Counted from the stretch's first letter, positions 1-8,825 are shown. The stretch is DNA of 64,000 bases from Kribbella solani (GCF_014205295.1 NZ_JACHNF010000001.1:1302001-1366000), one strand, 5' to 3'. Notes: a model not told the origin generated them from the sequence alone. Made by a program: numbers and translations.

Positions 1-227
1 GGACCGCGCTGCAGCATCACGAGATCTTTCATGGGCGGACGGCTGACGCGGGGATCGGCTGGACGTGGACGCCGGTCACCGAGCGGTCGATTGTTGACAA
101 TCTACGACCGATCGTCGCGCCCGGGGATCCGGGGCGGGTTCCGCTGCTGTGGTTCCGGGGCACGATGACCGCCTCTCAGCATTACGCCTGCGAGGTGGTG
201 TTGCTGGACTCGCCGCGAGGTAGATAG
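1..227 (+). CDS. 3' end of an unidentified protein (partial)
   Basis: Reading from base 3, the frame is open to the TAG at 225-227, giving 74 C-terminal residues; the start lies upstream of the window. The tail contains the stretches GIGWTWTPVTERS, VPLLWFRGTM and HYACEVVLLD, which are Trp- and Val-rich like the last strands of a beta-rich domain. I do not recognise the family. Codon use is GC-rich and typical of the region, except for ATT GTT GAC AAT at 90-101, one of the recurring palindromes of this window. The MFS gene starts 23 bases after the stop on the same strand, so the two may be co-transcribed. Confidence 0.55.
   Translation, partial: TALQHHEIFHGRTADAGIGWTWTPVTERSIVDNLRPIVAPGDPGRVPLLWFRGTMTASQHYACEVVLLDSPRGR
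90..101. repeat. ATTGTNNACAAT palindrome, copy 1
   Basis: ATTGTTGACAAT, extended to GATTGTTGACAATC at 89-102. It is read in frame as Ile-Val-Asp-Asn inside the partial first gene. ATT and AAT are uncommon codons in this GC-rich sequence. Confidence 0.6.
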
Positions 228-250
228 TAACAAGCGGTACCATCTTGCCC

Positions 251-1429
251 ATGGGTGTTCCGGTACGGCGGTTGTGGGTGGCGGTACTTGCCGGCTATCT
301 CGCGTTCGGGGCGGCGTTGCAGGTGCTGCCGACGGACGTGCCGGCGCGGTTCGGCGGCGGGGCGCTGGCGAGCGGTACGGCGGTCGGGATCGCGTTCCTG
401 GCCACGGCGTGCGGCCGGCCGTTCGCGGGCCGGCTGGCGGATGCCGGGCGGTCGCGGCCGGTGGTGCTGGCCGGGGGAGTGCTGGCGGCGATTGGTGGCC
501 TTGGGCAACTGTTGGCGCCGGATCTGGTGGTGCTGCTGCTGGCCCGGTTGGTGATGGGCGCGGGCGAGGCGGCGCTGTTCTCGGCCGCGCTGCCGTGGGT
601 GCTCACGGGCGTACGAGTTGCTCAACGCGGGCGCCTGGCCGGGTGGTTCGGCCTGTCCATGTGGGGCGGTCTCGCCGCCGGACCGGTCATCGCAACGATC
701 GTCGCCCGACTGGTCGATGGGGGAGAAGACTCCAGGCTGGGTGGGGAGCAGGTGGTTTGGTGGGTGGTGGTGGGGTTGTCGGTGGTTTCGGTCTTGATGG
801 TGCTGACTACTCGGGCGGACCCGGCTCGGCGTGAGCCGCTGGCGCCGGTTCGGGGGATTCGGGACCTCGTACCCCGTGGTGTCCCTTTGCCTGGAGCAAC
901 TATTGGTCTGGCCGCCTACTGCTACGGAACGGTCGCCGCCCTGCTGGTGTTGCGATTGCGGGCCGATCACCTTGCCGTGGACAACATCGCCCTGGCCGTG
1001 TTCGCGGCAGCTTTCCTGGTGGTCCGGTTCGCGGGCAGCCCGCTGGTCGACCGGTACGGCGGCCGCCGGGTCGCCGCGGCGAGCGTCAGCGTCGAGGTCC
1101 TCGCGCTGACCGGAATCGCGCTGGCTGACACGACCACGGCCGCGACCGCGTACACCGCCCTGGCCGGCGCGGGTCTTGCGCTCATCTACCCGGCCTGCGT
1201 CTCGATGACCCTGGACCGCGTCCGCGGCCTCCGCCCCGGTGTCTCGATGGGCGTGATGACCTCGTTCTGGGATCTTGGCGTGATGGTCGCGGGTCCGCTC
1301 GGCGGGCTGATCGCCGAAGGCGCCGGCTACCCGACGGCTTTCCTGGTCGCGGCCGGCTCCGGCCTCGCCTGCGTACTCGTCTGCGTGATCTTCCTCAGAA
1401 CGCCGCGTCGAGCAACGTCTCCACGATGA
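251..1429 (+). CDS. MFS transporter
   Basis: Inner-membrane secondary transporter of the major facilitator superfamily, 392 residues, with about 12 hydrophobic segments as usual for the family. The loop after segment 2 carries a motif-A-like sequence (GRPFAGRLADAGR). Central and C-terminal halves contain Gly/Ala-rich helices, and one strongly conserved-looking stretch reads GVMTSFWDLGVMVAGPLGG. I chose ATG 251; a TTG at 245 is in frame but less likely. The substrate cannot be read from sequence; the type is often a drug or sugar exporter. It converges with the TetR gene, overlapping it by 35 bases at the 3' ends, so the TetR may regulate it, but the arrangement does not prove this. Confidence 0.85.
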   Translation: MGVPVRRLWVAVLAGYLAFGAALQVLPTDVPARFGGGALASGTAVGIAFLATACGRPFAGRLADAGRSRPVVLAGGVLAAIGGLGQLLAPDLVVLLLARLVMGAGEAALFSAALPWVLTGVRVAQRGRLAGWFGLSMWGGLAAGPVIATIVARLVDGGEDSRLGGEQVVWWVVVGLSVVSVLMVLTTRADPARREPLAPVRGIRDLVPRGVPLPGATIGLAAYCYGTVAALLVLRLRADHLAVDNIALAVFAAAFLVVRFAGSPLVDRYGGRRVAAASVSVEVLALTGIALADTTTAATAYTALAGAGLALIYPACVSMTLDRVRGLRPGVSMGVMTSFWDLGVMVAGPLGGLIAEGAGYPTAFLVAAGSGLACVLVCVIFLRTPRRATSPR

Positions 1430-1976
1430 CCCGCGCTTCTGCCCCCACCCCGGGATCGCGGTCCATCGCGCTCACCAGCGTCGCACCTTCCAGTACGACG
1501 ACCAGTTGCCGAGCCGTCCGCTCCGGATCACGCGCCCCGGACAGCAACCGCCGGAACAAGTCCCGGTAGAACGTCAGATGCTCCCGAGCGAGTCGCCGCG
1601 GCGCACCGTCGTACCCGCGGTCCTCGGTCGCGGCGTTCATCAGCGCGCACCCGCGGAACCCCGCCTCGGCGTACCAGGTCGCGACCAGATCGAAGACCGC
1701 CAGCACCTGCGCGCGGCCGCCACCGTCGGCGCCGGCCACGGCCTCGTGGTGCCAGGCGCGGACGCGTTGGGCGCGGTCGGTCAGCACGGCCTCGACCAGG
1801 CCGTCCTTCGACCCGAAGTTCCGGTAGATAGTGAGTTTGGAGGCCCCGGCCGCCTCGGCGATTTCGTTGATCCCGGTCGCGTGGATGCCGCGCCGGGCGA
1901 ACACGTCCGCCGCCGCGGTCAGAATCCGGGCCCGGGTCGCCTCCGGGTCCAGCCGCTCGCCCGCCTTGACCGGCAC
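1395..1976 (-). CDS. TetR/AcrR family regulator
   Basis: DNA-binding repressor of 193 residues. The N-terminal TetR helix-turn-helix spans about residues 12-58 (ATRARILTAAADVFARRG, then TGINEIAEAAGASKLTIYRNF, where the recognition helix ends in the typical YRNFGSKDGL). The rest is a helical ligand-binding and dimer domain with no specific signature. Start is GTG at 1974-1976, preceded by a GGAGG about 10 bases away; no in-frame ATG fits better. A perfect 14-bp inverted repeat lies 20 bases upstream and could be its operator or the terminator of the phosphatase gene. Its 3' end overlaps that of the MFS gene. Confidence 0.88.
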   Translation of the reverse strand: MPVKAGERLDPEATRARILTAAADVFARRGIHATGINEIAEAAGASKLTIYRNFGSKDGLVEAVLTDRAQRVRAWHHEAVAGADGGGRAQVLAVFDLVATWYAEAGFRGCALMNAATEDRGYDGAPRRLAREHLTFYRDLFRRLLSGARDPERTARQLVVVLEGATLVSAMDRDPGVGAEARVIVETLLDAAF

Positions 1977-1995
1977 GCTGACACCACCTCCACAC

Positions 1996-2029
1996 CCACC
2001 CTACCGAGCGGGGCGGCTCGGTAGGGTGG
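1996..2029 (-). terminator. Perfect 14-bp hairpin between phosphatase and tetR
   Basis: CCACCCTACCGAGC (1996-2009) and GCTCGGTAGGGTGG (2016-2029) are exact inverse complements with a 6-base loop. It sits 6 bases after the stop of the PhoX-like gene and 20 bases before the TetR start, both on the minus strand. A terminator is the simplest reading. There is no T-run, and its position just upstream of tetR would also suit an autoregulatory operator. Confidence 0.6.
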
Positions 2030-2035
2030 CCGCGC

Positions 2036-3481
2036 TCAGCCGAGGTACTCGCGCCACGGCCCGGTGATTGCCAGCGTGATCCCCGGCGTCTGGATGTTGA
2101 CGAACAGCACCTTGCCGTCGGCCGAGAAGGACGGGCCGGTGAACTCCGAGTCGTTCAGCATGTTCCGCGCGATCGCGTACGTCGGGCCGCCCGGGGTGGC
2201 GCTCAGTACGTGGCTGCTGGCGTTGCCGTCCTCGGCCAGTACCAGCGAACCCCACGGCGTGACGGTCACGTTGTCGGGGCTGTCGAAGTTGTAGTCGTCG
2301 TACTTCGCGTCCGCCCCGAGGTCCGCGGCCGCGTTGTCCGGGAAGTACGTGACCAGCTGGATGGTCTTCGCGTCGTAGCTGTAGAACCACACCATGCCGT
2401 CATGCGGCACGGCGTCCGCCGGCAGGTCGGACGTACCGGATTCGGCGTACGAGTTGACCACGTACACGCCCTCCTTCGTCCCGAAGACGCCCTCGAACTT
2501 CTTGCCGCGGGTGATCTGGCCGTCGGTGAACTGCTTGCGTACGGACGTGGTGGCGCCGTCGCGATCCGGCACCGGCACCCACGCGACCCGGAACGGGCGG
2601 AGCAGCTGCGCGGACGTCAGGTACGCGACGTCCGGGATCGGCTTACCGTCGTCGCCGAGGATGGCGAGTGCTTCCAGGGTGCCGAAGTCCTTGTTCTGCA
2701 GGTCCTGCCAGCTGCGCGGGCCGAGCTTGTACCCGCGCGGCGCGGACCAGCGGTAGAAGGTTCCGTTCGGGCCGGACGCGTCCTCGGACAGGTAGATGTG
2801 GGTCCGGTCCTGGTCGATGGCGAGCGCCTCGTGCGCGTACCGGCCGAGCGCCTTGAGCGGCACCGGGTGCGCGGTCTTGCCGTCGCCCCACACCTCGAAG
2901 ACGTAGCCGTGGTCCTTCAGCCGGGTGGTGCCGTTGGCCTTGTTCTCGGTTTCCTCGCAGGTCATCCACGTACCCCACGGGGTCGGGCCGCCGGCGCAGT
3001 TCGTCAGCGTGCCGGAGATGCCGACCCACTCGCCGCGGTTGGTGCCGTCCTTGTCGACGTCGATGACCGTGCAGCCGCCGGCCGCGCCGACACCGGTGTC
3101 GTACACGGTGCCGGGGATCTGCGGTACGCCGAGCGCGTTGTTGCTGCCGACCTCGTGGTTCTGGATCAGCTGGTACCGGCCGTGGCTCGCGGCGAACACC
3201 GCCGTACCGTCGTGCAGGGCCGGCGTCGGGTGACCGCTCTTCAGCTTGGTCTCGCCGGCCTGGGTGACGATCTTGTACTTGAACCCGGCCGGCAGCGCCA
3301 GGATGCCCTTCGGGTCGTCGAGCAGCGGCGGGAACGGCTTGTGCTGCGGGAACGGCGTCCGGCCGCCGTGCGACGCGGGCGCGGCCTCGGCCAGGGTCGG
3401 TACGGCACCGACGGTGGTGAACCCGACGCCGGCGGCACCGACGGCGGCCCCACGGAGCACGGAACGACGATCGACTGACAT
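2036..3481 (-). CDS. PhoX-family (DUF839) Tat-exported phosphatase
   Basis: Secreted protein of 481 residues related to PhoX alkaline phosphatases, metal-dependent beta-propeller enzymes that release phosphate from organic esters. The N-terminus has a twin-arginine signal (MSVDRRSVLRGAAVG) followed by a hydrophobic stretch and an Ala-rich cleavage region near residue 35. Family-like stretches include the acidic WMTCEETE, YAHEALAIDQ, SEDASGPNG and FDSPDNVTVTPWGSLVLAEDG, the kind of Glu/Asp-rich loops that bind calcium and iron in PhoX. ATG 3481 is chosen because AAGGAG lies 8-9 bases upstream and it starts exactly at the Tat signal; a longer frame upstream would spoil it. Expression under phosphate limitation is expected for the family, but I did not identify a PHO box. 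Some DUF839 members have no proven phosphatase activity. Confidence 0.85.
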   Translation of the reverse strand: MSVDRRSVLRGAAVGAAGVGFTTVGAVPTLAEAAPASHGGRTPFPQHKPFPPLLDDPKGILALPAGFKYKIVTQAGETKLKSGHPTPALHDGTAVFAASHGRYQLIQNHEVGSNNALGVPQIPGTVYDTGVGAAGGCTVIDVDKDGTNRGEWVGISGTLTNCAGGPTPWGTWMTCEETENKANGTTRLKDHGYVFEVWGDGKTAHPVPLKALGRYAHEALAIDQDRTHIYLSEDASGPNGTFYRWSAPRGYKLGPRSWQDLQNKDFGTLEALAILGDDGKPIPDVAYLTSAQLLRPFRVAWVPVPDRDGATTSVRKQFTDGQITRGKKFEGVFGTKEGVYVVNSYAESGTSDLPADAVPHDGMVWFYSYDAKTIQLVTYFPDNAAADLGADAKYDDYNFDSPDNVTVTPWGSLVLAEDGNASSHVLSATPGGPTYAIARNMLNDSEFTGPSFSADGKVLFVNIQTPGITLAITGPWREYLG

Positions 3482-3639
3482 GGTGCGACTCCTTGAAAAG
3501 GCGGTTCCCGAGTGCCGCGATCCTGCCCGCCGCCGGCTGCCGGACGGCAAACAGAAGTTGAACAGCTCTCAGCGAACGCTCAGGTGCCGCGCTGCAACGA
3601 ACCGTGGCCGGGTGACGTCTACTGTGGGAGGTGATGGCG

Positions 3640-4020
3640 ATGCGCAGGGTGATGCTCGTGGCGGCGGCAGCCGTACTTTTGGTTGCGTGTGGCAACGAAC
3701 CGGCAACAGGAGGACAACCGTCGATGACACCAAGCAGTAGTAGTAGTAGCAGCAGTACCCCGCCGAGCGGTGGCCTGGTCGAGCAGGCGAGGGCCGATCT
3801 GACCAAGCGGCTCGGCGTGGACGCCGGCAAGGTCACGGTGGTCAGCTCCGAGGAGGTCACCTGGCCGGACGGCAGCCTCGGCTGCCCGGAGCCGGGGATG
3901 CGCTACACCCAGGCGCTGGTGCCGGGGAACCGGACCGTGCTCGAGGTCGACGGCAAGCAGTACAGCTATCACTCCGGCGGGCACCGGGCGCCCTTCCTCT
4001 GTGAGCACCCGGCGCGCTGA
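3640..4020 (+). CDS. Small secreted lipoprotein
   Basis: A 126-residue protein with a clear lipoprotein signal: MRRVMLVAAAAVLLVAC, lipobox LVAC with the Cys at residue 17, then a low-complexity Ser tract encoded by AGT/AGC repeats (about 3732-3761). The folded part holds TWPDGSLGCPEPGM and, at the end, HRAPFLCEHP, so two Cys could form a disulfide. I have seen this pattern in uncharacterised actinobacterial lipoproteins but know no function. GGGAGG at 3626-3631 is best spaced for ATG 3640; GTG 3631 and ATG 3634 are in frame. It is divergent from the PhoX-like gene, with about 160 bases of shared upstream region. Confidence 0.8.
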   Translation: MRRVMLVAAAAVLLVACGNEPATGGQPSMTPSSSSSSSSTPPSGGLVEQARADLTKRLGVDAGKVTVVSSEEVTWPDGSLGCPEPGMRYTQALVPGNRTVLEVDGKQYSYHSGGHRAPFLCEHPAR

Positions 4021-4132
4021 AAAACTTCTCGCGATCAGTGTGTATCAACCCGGGCCCAGAGCGACTCCGCAGCAGTGGGGGAACCTTCGGGCCGTCGCAG
4101 GGGGGAGGGCGGCGCGGAGGTGCAGAGGGGGG

Positions 4133-4182
4133 CTGACGCGGTGCGGGCCGGTGGGTCAGGCCGGAGGTCCGCACCGCGTCAG
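4133..4182. terminator. Bidirectional terminator-like hairpin
   Basis: CTGACGCGGTGCGG (4133-4146) pairs exactly with CCGCACCGCGTCAG (4169-4182) around a 22-base GC-rich loop. It lies between the converging ends of the lipoprotein gene and the subtilase gene, so it probably stops both. Confidence 0.7.
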
Positions 4183-4191
4183 TGCTGTCGC

Positions 4192-5463
4192 CTAGGGCGT
4201 CACTGATCCCAGGGCGTCGCCGGCCCGCAGCACCGGGCCGACACCCGGCTCCGGCTGCGTGAGCGCGAAGGCCAGCAGCGCGTCCGAGGCCTGCTTGGCG
4301 TTCTCGCCGGTGATCGACATCCGGCCCGCGATCAGGCCGGCGACCAGCGGCGTCGCGAACGACGTACCGCTCCAGCGCGCCATCCCGGCGAACGACCGGA
4401 GCTGGCCGGCGTTCGGTGGTTCGGTGCACTCGTAGTCGCCGGTCAGGAACGCGTTCACCAGGTTCTCGCCGGGCGCGTAGACGTCCACCCAGCCGCCGAA
4501 GTTGCTGAACGCCGCCCGGTCCCGGCCGTTGTCGGCGAGCGCGCCGACGGCGACCGTCTCCGGGAACGCGGCCGGCCAGAAGTAGTCGCGGGTCGACTCG
4601 TTGCCGGCCGCCGCGACCAGCGTCAGGCCGTTGACCCGGTTCAGCCGGGTCTGGATGAACACGTCCAGGCCGAGCGCGGGCAGGTCGAAGCGAGTCCGGG
4701 TACCGGCCGAAAGGCTGATGATGTCCGGGGCCAGGTCGAGTACCTCGTCCAAGGCCTGCGCCAGGTCGAACTCCCACATCGCGCCGGCGCTGGTGAAGTA
4801 GCTCTTCACCACGATCTCCACGTTCCGGGCGATCGCCCGCATCACGCCGGCGATGAACGTACCGTGCCCGGCGTACGGGCGAATCCGTCCGGAGCCGTCG
4901 AACGCGTTCTCCGGATCACCCGTCACCCCGGTCAGCCAGTACGCGCCCGGTGCGTCGGACCAGCCGACGTCGAGCACCACGACCTTCACGCCGCGACCGT
5001 CCGCCGCGCCCGCGGGCAGGAACGGAGTCGGCAGCACCGGGTCCGGCGGGATGCCTGGGGCGACCTCCTCCGGCTCGGTCGCGGGGCACGGGCTGACACT
5101 CGGGCAGACATAGAACAGGTGTTCCGGTGTGACCACGCCGCGGCCCAGGCGCAGGTCCGCGTACTTGAGGAACTGCTGCGTGATCGACCCGTCCTCGGGA
5201 GCGCCAGGCGGCACTTTCTCCGGCAGCAGCAGCCGGGTCACCCCGCCGATTCCACCCTCGGCCGGGCGCCCGCCCTCGAACAGTTCGACCACGCGCCCGA
5301 GGTCCTCGTCGCGGACCAGGACCACCCCGGTCCGGTACAGATAGTCCGCCCCCTCCGGCCGCTTCTCCCAGTCCGCCGGGAAGATCTCGACCGCACGCCC
5401 GTACGCCTCCAGAATCAGTTTGATCTGCGCGACGTACTTTCGATCATTCGTTTGATCCGCCAT
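4192..5463 (-). CDS. Cytoplasmic S8 (subtilisin-like) serine peptidase
   Basis: A 423-residue subtilase with no signal peptide or membrane segment, so probably intracellular. About 155 N-terminal residues of unknown fold precede the peptidase domain. The triad is readable: Asp165 (VVLDVGWSD), His200 (GHGTFIAGV), Ser368 (GTSFATPLVAG), with the oxyanion Asn288 (AAGNES). The Asp motif is DVG rather than the common DTG or DSG. ATG 5463 is preceded by AAGGAAAG. The gene is divergent from the TPR-CHAT gene, only 47 bases away, and belongs with the sigma factor and unknown protein beyond it. In caspase-like bacterial systems one protease often activates another; such a link here is inference. Confidence 0.9.
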   Translation of the reverse strand: MADQTNDRKYVAQIKLILEAYGRAVEIFPADWEKRPEGADYLYRTGVVLVRDEDLGRVVELFEGGRPAEGGIGGVTRLLLPEKVPPGAPEDGSITQQFLKYADLRLGRGVVTPEHLFYVCPSVSPCPATEPEEVAPGIPPDPVLPTPFLPAGAADGRGVKVVVLDVGWSDAPGAYWLTGVTGDPENAFDGSGRIRPYAGHGTFIAGVMRAIARNVEIVVKSYFTSAGAMWEFDLAQALDEVLDLAPDIISLSAGTRTRFDLPALGLDVFIQTRLNRVNGLTLVAAAGNESTRDYFWPAAFPETVAVGALADNGRDRAAFSNFGGWVDVYAPGENLVNAFLTGDYECTEPPNAGQLRSFAGMARWSGTSFATPLVAGLIAGRMSITGENAKQASDALLAFALTQPEPGVGPVLRAGDALGSVTP

Positions 5464-5486
5464 TTCTTTCCTTCCCCCTGGATCAA

Positions 5487-5508
5487 TGAAATGGCGCTTA
5501 TCATTTCA
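5487..5508. promoter_or_regulatory. Inverted repeat in the subtilase/CHAT divergent promoter
   Basis: TGAAATG (5487-5493) and CATTTCA (5502-5508) are exact inverse complements with 8 bases between. They sit in the 47-base gap from which both protease genes diverge. TATCAT at 5499-5504 could be a -10 box for the CHAT gene, which would put the transcript start at or next to its GTG. A shared operator is inferred. Confidence 0.45.
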
Positions 5509-5510
5509 GA

Positions 5511-8159
5511 GTGCCGATGGCCGGGGGGAGTGTCGAGGCGGTAAAGAATTTGCTGCCGCTGGCATTGTCACGCCCGCACGACGCGATCGCCTCCGCGCGG
5601 ACCCTGCTCGCGAACGCCCCGGCGGCGGTCGAAGCCTCGATCGCGCATCAGGCCTGCGGCATCGGTTTGCGGCAGCTCGGCGAGGTGACCGCGGCGGTGC
5701 GCGAGTTGCGTACGGCGCTGCGGCTGGCCGAGCGGTCCGGGCGATCGGAACGCGAGGCGGATGTGCTGGCCACGCTGGGCGCGACGCTCGGCCGCGCGGG
5801 GCGGAGCCGGGAAGGGCTGGCGCGGCTGGATCGTGCCGTCGAGCTGAGCCGCGGCGCGCTGACCGGGCGGGTGCTGCTGCGGCGCGCCGACGTACTGCTG
5901 GTGCTCGGGCGGCATCGCGAGGCGCTGGACGACCTTCGGTCCGCGATCACCCGGTTGCGGCGGTCGGGTGATCAGGTCTGGGAGGCCCGATCGCGGAACT
6001 ATCGCGGTTTCATCCAGCTCGCCTTGGGTGGTGCGCGGCGGGCGGACGCGGATTTCGCGGTCGCGGAGAAGCTGTACGCGGCGACCGGGCAAGAGTTCGA
6101 GTACGCGGAAGCCCGGCAGAACCGGGGCCTGGTCGCGTACTCGCGTGGCGATCTGCCGGCGGCACTGCGGTATCTCGACGAGGCCGGACGGCGGTTCACC
6201 GCGGTCGGGGTCGTATGGCCGGATCTGGCGATCGATCGGTGTGGCGTACTGCTCGCGGCCGGGTTGGCCGCCGAGGCGCTGACCGAGATGGATCAGGCGA
6301 TCGCGGCGATGGAAGCCGGGAGCGGTACGGCGACCAAACGCGGCGAACTGTGGTTCGCGGCGGCGACGGCCGCGCTGGCCGCGGGTGATCCGGCGGCGGC
6401 GGAGGAACGCGCGGAGCGGGCACGACGGTTGTTCTCGGCGCAGCGGCGGGAATGGTGGTCGGTGCGGTCGTCGATGGTGCTGCTGGATGCCCGGTATCAG
6501 GCAGGCGAGCGCGGGGAAGGGTTGCTGCGGCGGGTCAGTGCGGTCGCGCGGCGGCTGGATGCGTTGGGGGCGAGCGAGGCATCGGCGGCGCATTTGCTGG
6601 CTGGGCGGCTCGCGTTGGCGGCTGGGCGGTCGCGGGCCGCGGATCGGCAGCTGGAGCTGGCGGGGAGGCACAGTAAGGACGCGCCGCCGATTGCCCGGAG
6701 TTCGGCGTGGTTGGGGAAGGCGTTGCGGGCGGAAGCACGTGGTGACGTCCGCGGAATGCTGGCGGCGTGCGGGCGTGGGTTGGACGCGCTGGACGAGCAG
6801 CGGTTGGCGATGGGGGCTACCGAGTTGCGGGCGTTGGCTACCGGGCAGGGGTCTGAGCTCGCCGGGCTGGCGTTGCGGCACGCGTTGCGGCGGGGTGATG
6901 CGGGGCGGTTGCTGACTTGGTCGGAGCGGTGGCGGGCGACGGCGCTGGGGGTTCCGCCGGTGCGGTCTTCCGATCAGCATTTGATTGCTGAGCTTGCGGC
7001 GCTGCGGGATGTGGCTCGGCGGGTGGATGCTGATCCGTCTTTGGAGAAAGAGCGTCGGCGGTTGGAGCGGGCGGTTCGTGATCGGACCTTGCGGGCGCAC
7101 GCCGGGCCGCGGCGGCGCGGGGTGGTGCGGTTCGATGTCGCGGAGGTGGTGGCGGCGCTCGGGGAGACCGTGCTGGTGGAGTTGGTCGAGGTTGATGGCG
7201 TACTGCATGCGGTGGTGGTGCGGGACGGGCGCATCACCCACCACGAGGTCGGGCCACTTGCTGCTGCGGCATTAGAAGTAGAGCGTTCTCGCTTCCACCT
7301 CCGCCGGCTGGCGCACGCTCGCCCGCTCGGCGGGCGAGTGGACGGGGTGGCGGAGAACGCGGCCCGCCCTATGGGTGGTCGGGGCGGGGGCGGTGGTCCG
7401 TCGCTGGACGTGTTGGGGACTCGATTGGGAAATGCGGTGCTGGGGGCGGCGCTCGATGGGGTTGGGGAGCGGGCGGTGGTGCTGGTGCCGCCGGGGCGGT
7501 TGCAGGCGTTGCCTTGGGGGTTGGTGCCGAGGCTGGCGGAGCGGGTGGTGAATGTGGTGCCGTCGGTGGCGGCGTGGTTGCGGGCGCGTCGGGTGCGGCC
7601 GCCGGCCGACCGGCGGGTGGTGCTCGTACTCGGACCGGGACTGTCGGCGGGCCGGACCGAGGTGATGCGGCTGGCCGAGCAGTACCCGGACGCCACTGTC
7701 CTCGCGGACGGTGACGCGACCGCCGAGAAGGTACTCCGCGAACTCGACGGCGCCTGGATCGCGCACATCGCGGCACACGGCACCTTCCGCGCGGACAGCC
7801 CGCTCTTCTCGTCACTGCGACTCGACGACGGCCCGTTGACGGTCTACGACTTCGAACGCCTGCGCCGAGCGCCGTACCGGATGGTGTTGTCGAGCTGCGA
7901 CTCCGGCCTCGCGAAACCGGTCGGCGCGGACGAACTGCTCGGTTTGAGCAGCAGTCTGATCCCGCTCGGCGCCGCGGGCATCCTCGCCAGCGTCGTACCG
8001 GTGAACGATCCGGCGACCGCGCCGCTGATGCTCGCGGTCCACGACAACCTGCGCGCCGGGCACTCGCTGGCGTCGGCGTTCGCGGCCGCCCGGCGGGAGG
8101 CGCGCGGCGACCCGGTCGCGGAAGCAGCGGCGCGATCGTTCGTCGCGCTCGGCGCCTGA
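5511..8159 (+). CDS. TPR-CHAT (caspase-like) protein
   Basis: An 882-residue protein with a long helical N-terminal region of TPR-like repeats (about residues 20-450, many Ala/Leu/Arg helices of 34-40 residue period) and a C-terminal CHAT peptidase domain (about 600-880). The catalytic dyad is visible: His756 in AAHGTF and Cys796 in LSSCDSG, followed by the family's ADELLGL helix. CHAT proteins are cysteine proteases of the caspase/separase clan, often the executioner in conflict or cell-death systems, and TPRs usually sense a partner. GTG 5511 is used; ATG 5517 is also possible. There is no Shine-Dalgarno, so a leaderless transcript is likely. The neighbours are a divergent subtilase and a downstream ECF sigma factor. 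Parts around residues 620-690 are Gly-rich. Confidence 0.88.
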   Translation: MPMAGGSVEAVKNLLPLALSRPHDAIASARTLLANAPAAVEASIAHQACGIGLRQLGEVTAAVRELRTALRLAERSGRSEREADVLATLGATLGRAGRSREGLARLDRAVELSRGALTGRVLLRRADVLLVLGRHREALDDLRSAITRLRRSGDQVWEARSRNYRGFIQLALGGARRADADFAVAEKLYAATGQEFEYAEARQNRGLVAYSRGDLPAALRYLDEAGRRFTAVGVVWPDLAIDRCGVLLAAGLAAEALTEMDQAIAAMEAGSGTATKRGELWFAAATAALAAGDPAAAEERAERARRLFSAQRREWWSVRSSMVLLDARYQAGERGEGLLRRVSAVARRLDALGASEASAAHLLAGRLALAAGRSRAADRQLELAGRHSKDAPPIARSSAWLGKALRAEARGDVRGMLAACGRGLDALDEQRLAMGATELRALATGQGSELAGLALRHALRRGDAGRLLTWSERWRATALGVPPVRSSDQHLIAELAALRDVARRVDADPSLEKERRRLERAVRDRTLRAHAGPRRRGVVRFDVAEVVAALGETVLVELVEVDGVLHAVVVRDGRITHHEVGPLAAAALEVERSRFHLRRLAHARPLGGRVDGVAENAARPMGGRGGGGGPSLDVLGTRLGNAVLGAALDGVGERAVVLVPPGRLQALPWGLVPRLAERVVNVVPSVAAWLRARRVRPPADRRVVLVLGPGLSAGRTEVMRLAEQYPDATVLADGDATAEKVLRELDGAWIAHIAAHGTFRADSPLFSSLRLDDGPLTVYDFERLRRAPYRMVLSSCDSGLAKPVGADELLGLSSSLIPLGAAGILASVVPVNDPATAPLMLAVHDNLRAGHSLASAFAAARREARGDPVAEAAARSFVALGA

Positions 8160-8229
8160 GACATGTATCAGCGGTACACCCGGGGCACTCTGTACAGATG
8201 AGCGGTCCGGAGGACAAGAGGGGGACGGC

Positions 8230-8820
8230 ATGCGGGACGACCCGACCGTCGTCGACCTGGTCACCCGGGCCAGGGGCGGCGACAAGAGCGCGTGGGACGA
8301 GTTGGTGGTGCGGTACGCGCCGCTCGTCTACTCGGTCTGCCGGCGGTGCCGGCTGACTCAGCCTGACATCGACGACGTCGGGCAGAGCGTTTGGCTGCGG
8401 CTGGTCGAGCACCTGCCCGGCCTGCGTGAGCCGGCCGCGCTGCCGGGCTGGATCGCGACCACGACCCAGCGCGAGTGCTTCCGGCTGATCCGGGCCAGCA
8501 GCCGGGTCGAGCCGGTCGATCCGGCGGAGTCGGCCGACGTACCCGAGCAGGCGATCGCGGAGGAGGAAGTGCTGCGGCACGAACGCCGCGCGATCCTGCG
8601 GGCCGCGTTCGCGCAGCTGTCACGGCAGTGCCAGGCGTTGCTGTCGTTGCTGACCCAAGATCCGCCAGCGCCGTACGGGGAAATCAGCCGGCGCCTGCAG
8701 GTACCGATCGGCAGCATCGGACCGAACCGGGCCCGCTGCCTGAACCGGCTACGACAGACGCCCGCGCTGGCCTTGCTGGCCGACGGACCGGACGGAATGA
8801 ACGAGGAGACGAGGAGGTGA
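8230..8820 (+). CDS. ECF-type RNA polymerase sigma factor
   Basis: Sigma-70 family factor of 196 residues. Region 2 covers about residues 22-75 (WDELVVRYAPLVYSVCRRC, then DIDDVGQSVWLRLVEHL) and region 4 about 125-175 (LSRQCQALLSLL, then YGEISRRLQVPIGSIGPNRA and RCLNRLR). ATG 8230 has a purine-rich GAGGGGGA upstream. It follows the TPR-CHAT gene by 70 bases and shares its stop region with the next gene. No anti-sigma factor with a membrane domain is present, so the small acidic protein behind it, or the protease pair, may control it. Sigma factors of this kind beside CHAT and S8 genes are common in actinomycetes in my recollection; their regulon is unknown to me. Confidence 0.88.
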   Translation: MRDDPTVVDLVTRARGGDKSAWDELVVRYAPLVYSVCRRCRLTQPDIDDVGQSVWLRLVEHLPGLREPAALPGWIATTTQRECFRLIRASSRVEPVDPAESADVPEQAIAEEEVLRHERRAILRAAFAQLSRQCQALLSLLTQDPPAPYGEISRRLQVPIGSIGPNRARCLNRLRQTPALALLADGPDGMNEETRR

Positions 8821-8825
8821 GTGGC

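Noticed and set aside
8475..8825. Upstream extension of the acidic-protein frame over the sigma gene
   Set aside because: It overlaps a clear sigma factor in another frame and has no start or motif; GTG 8826 with GGAGG fits.
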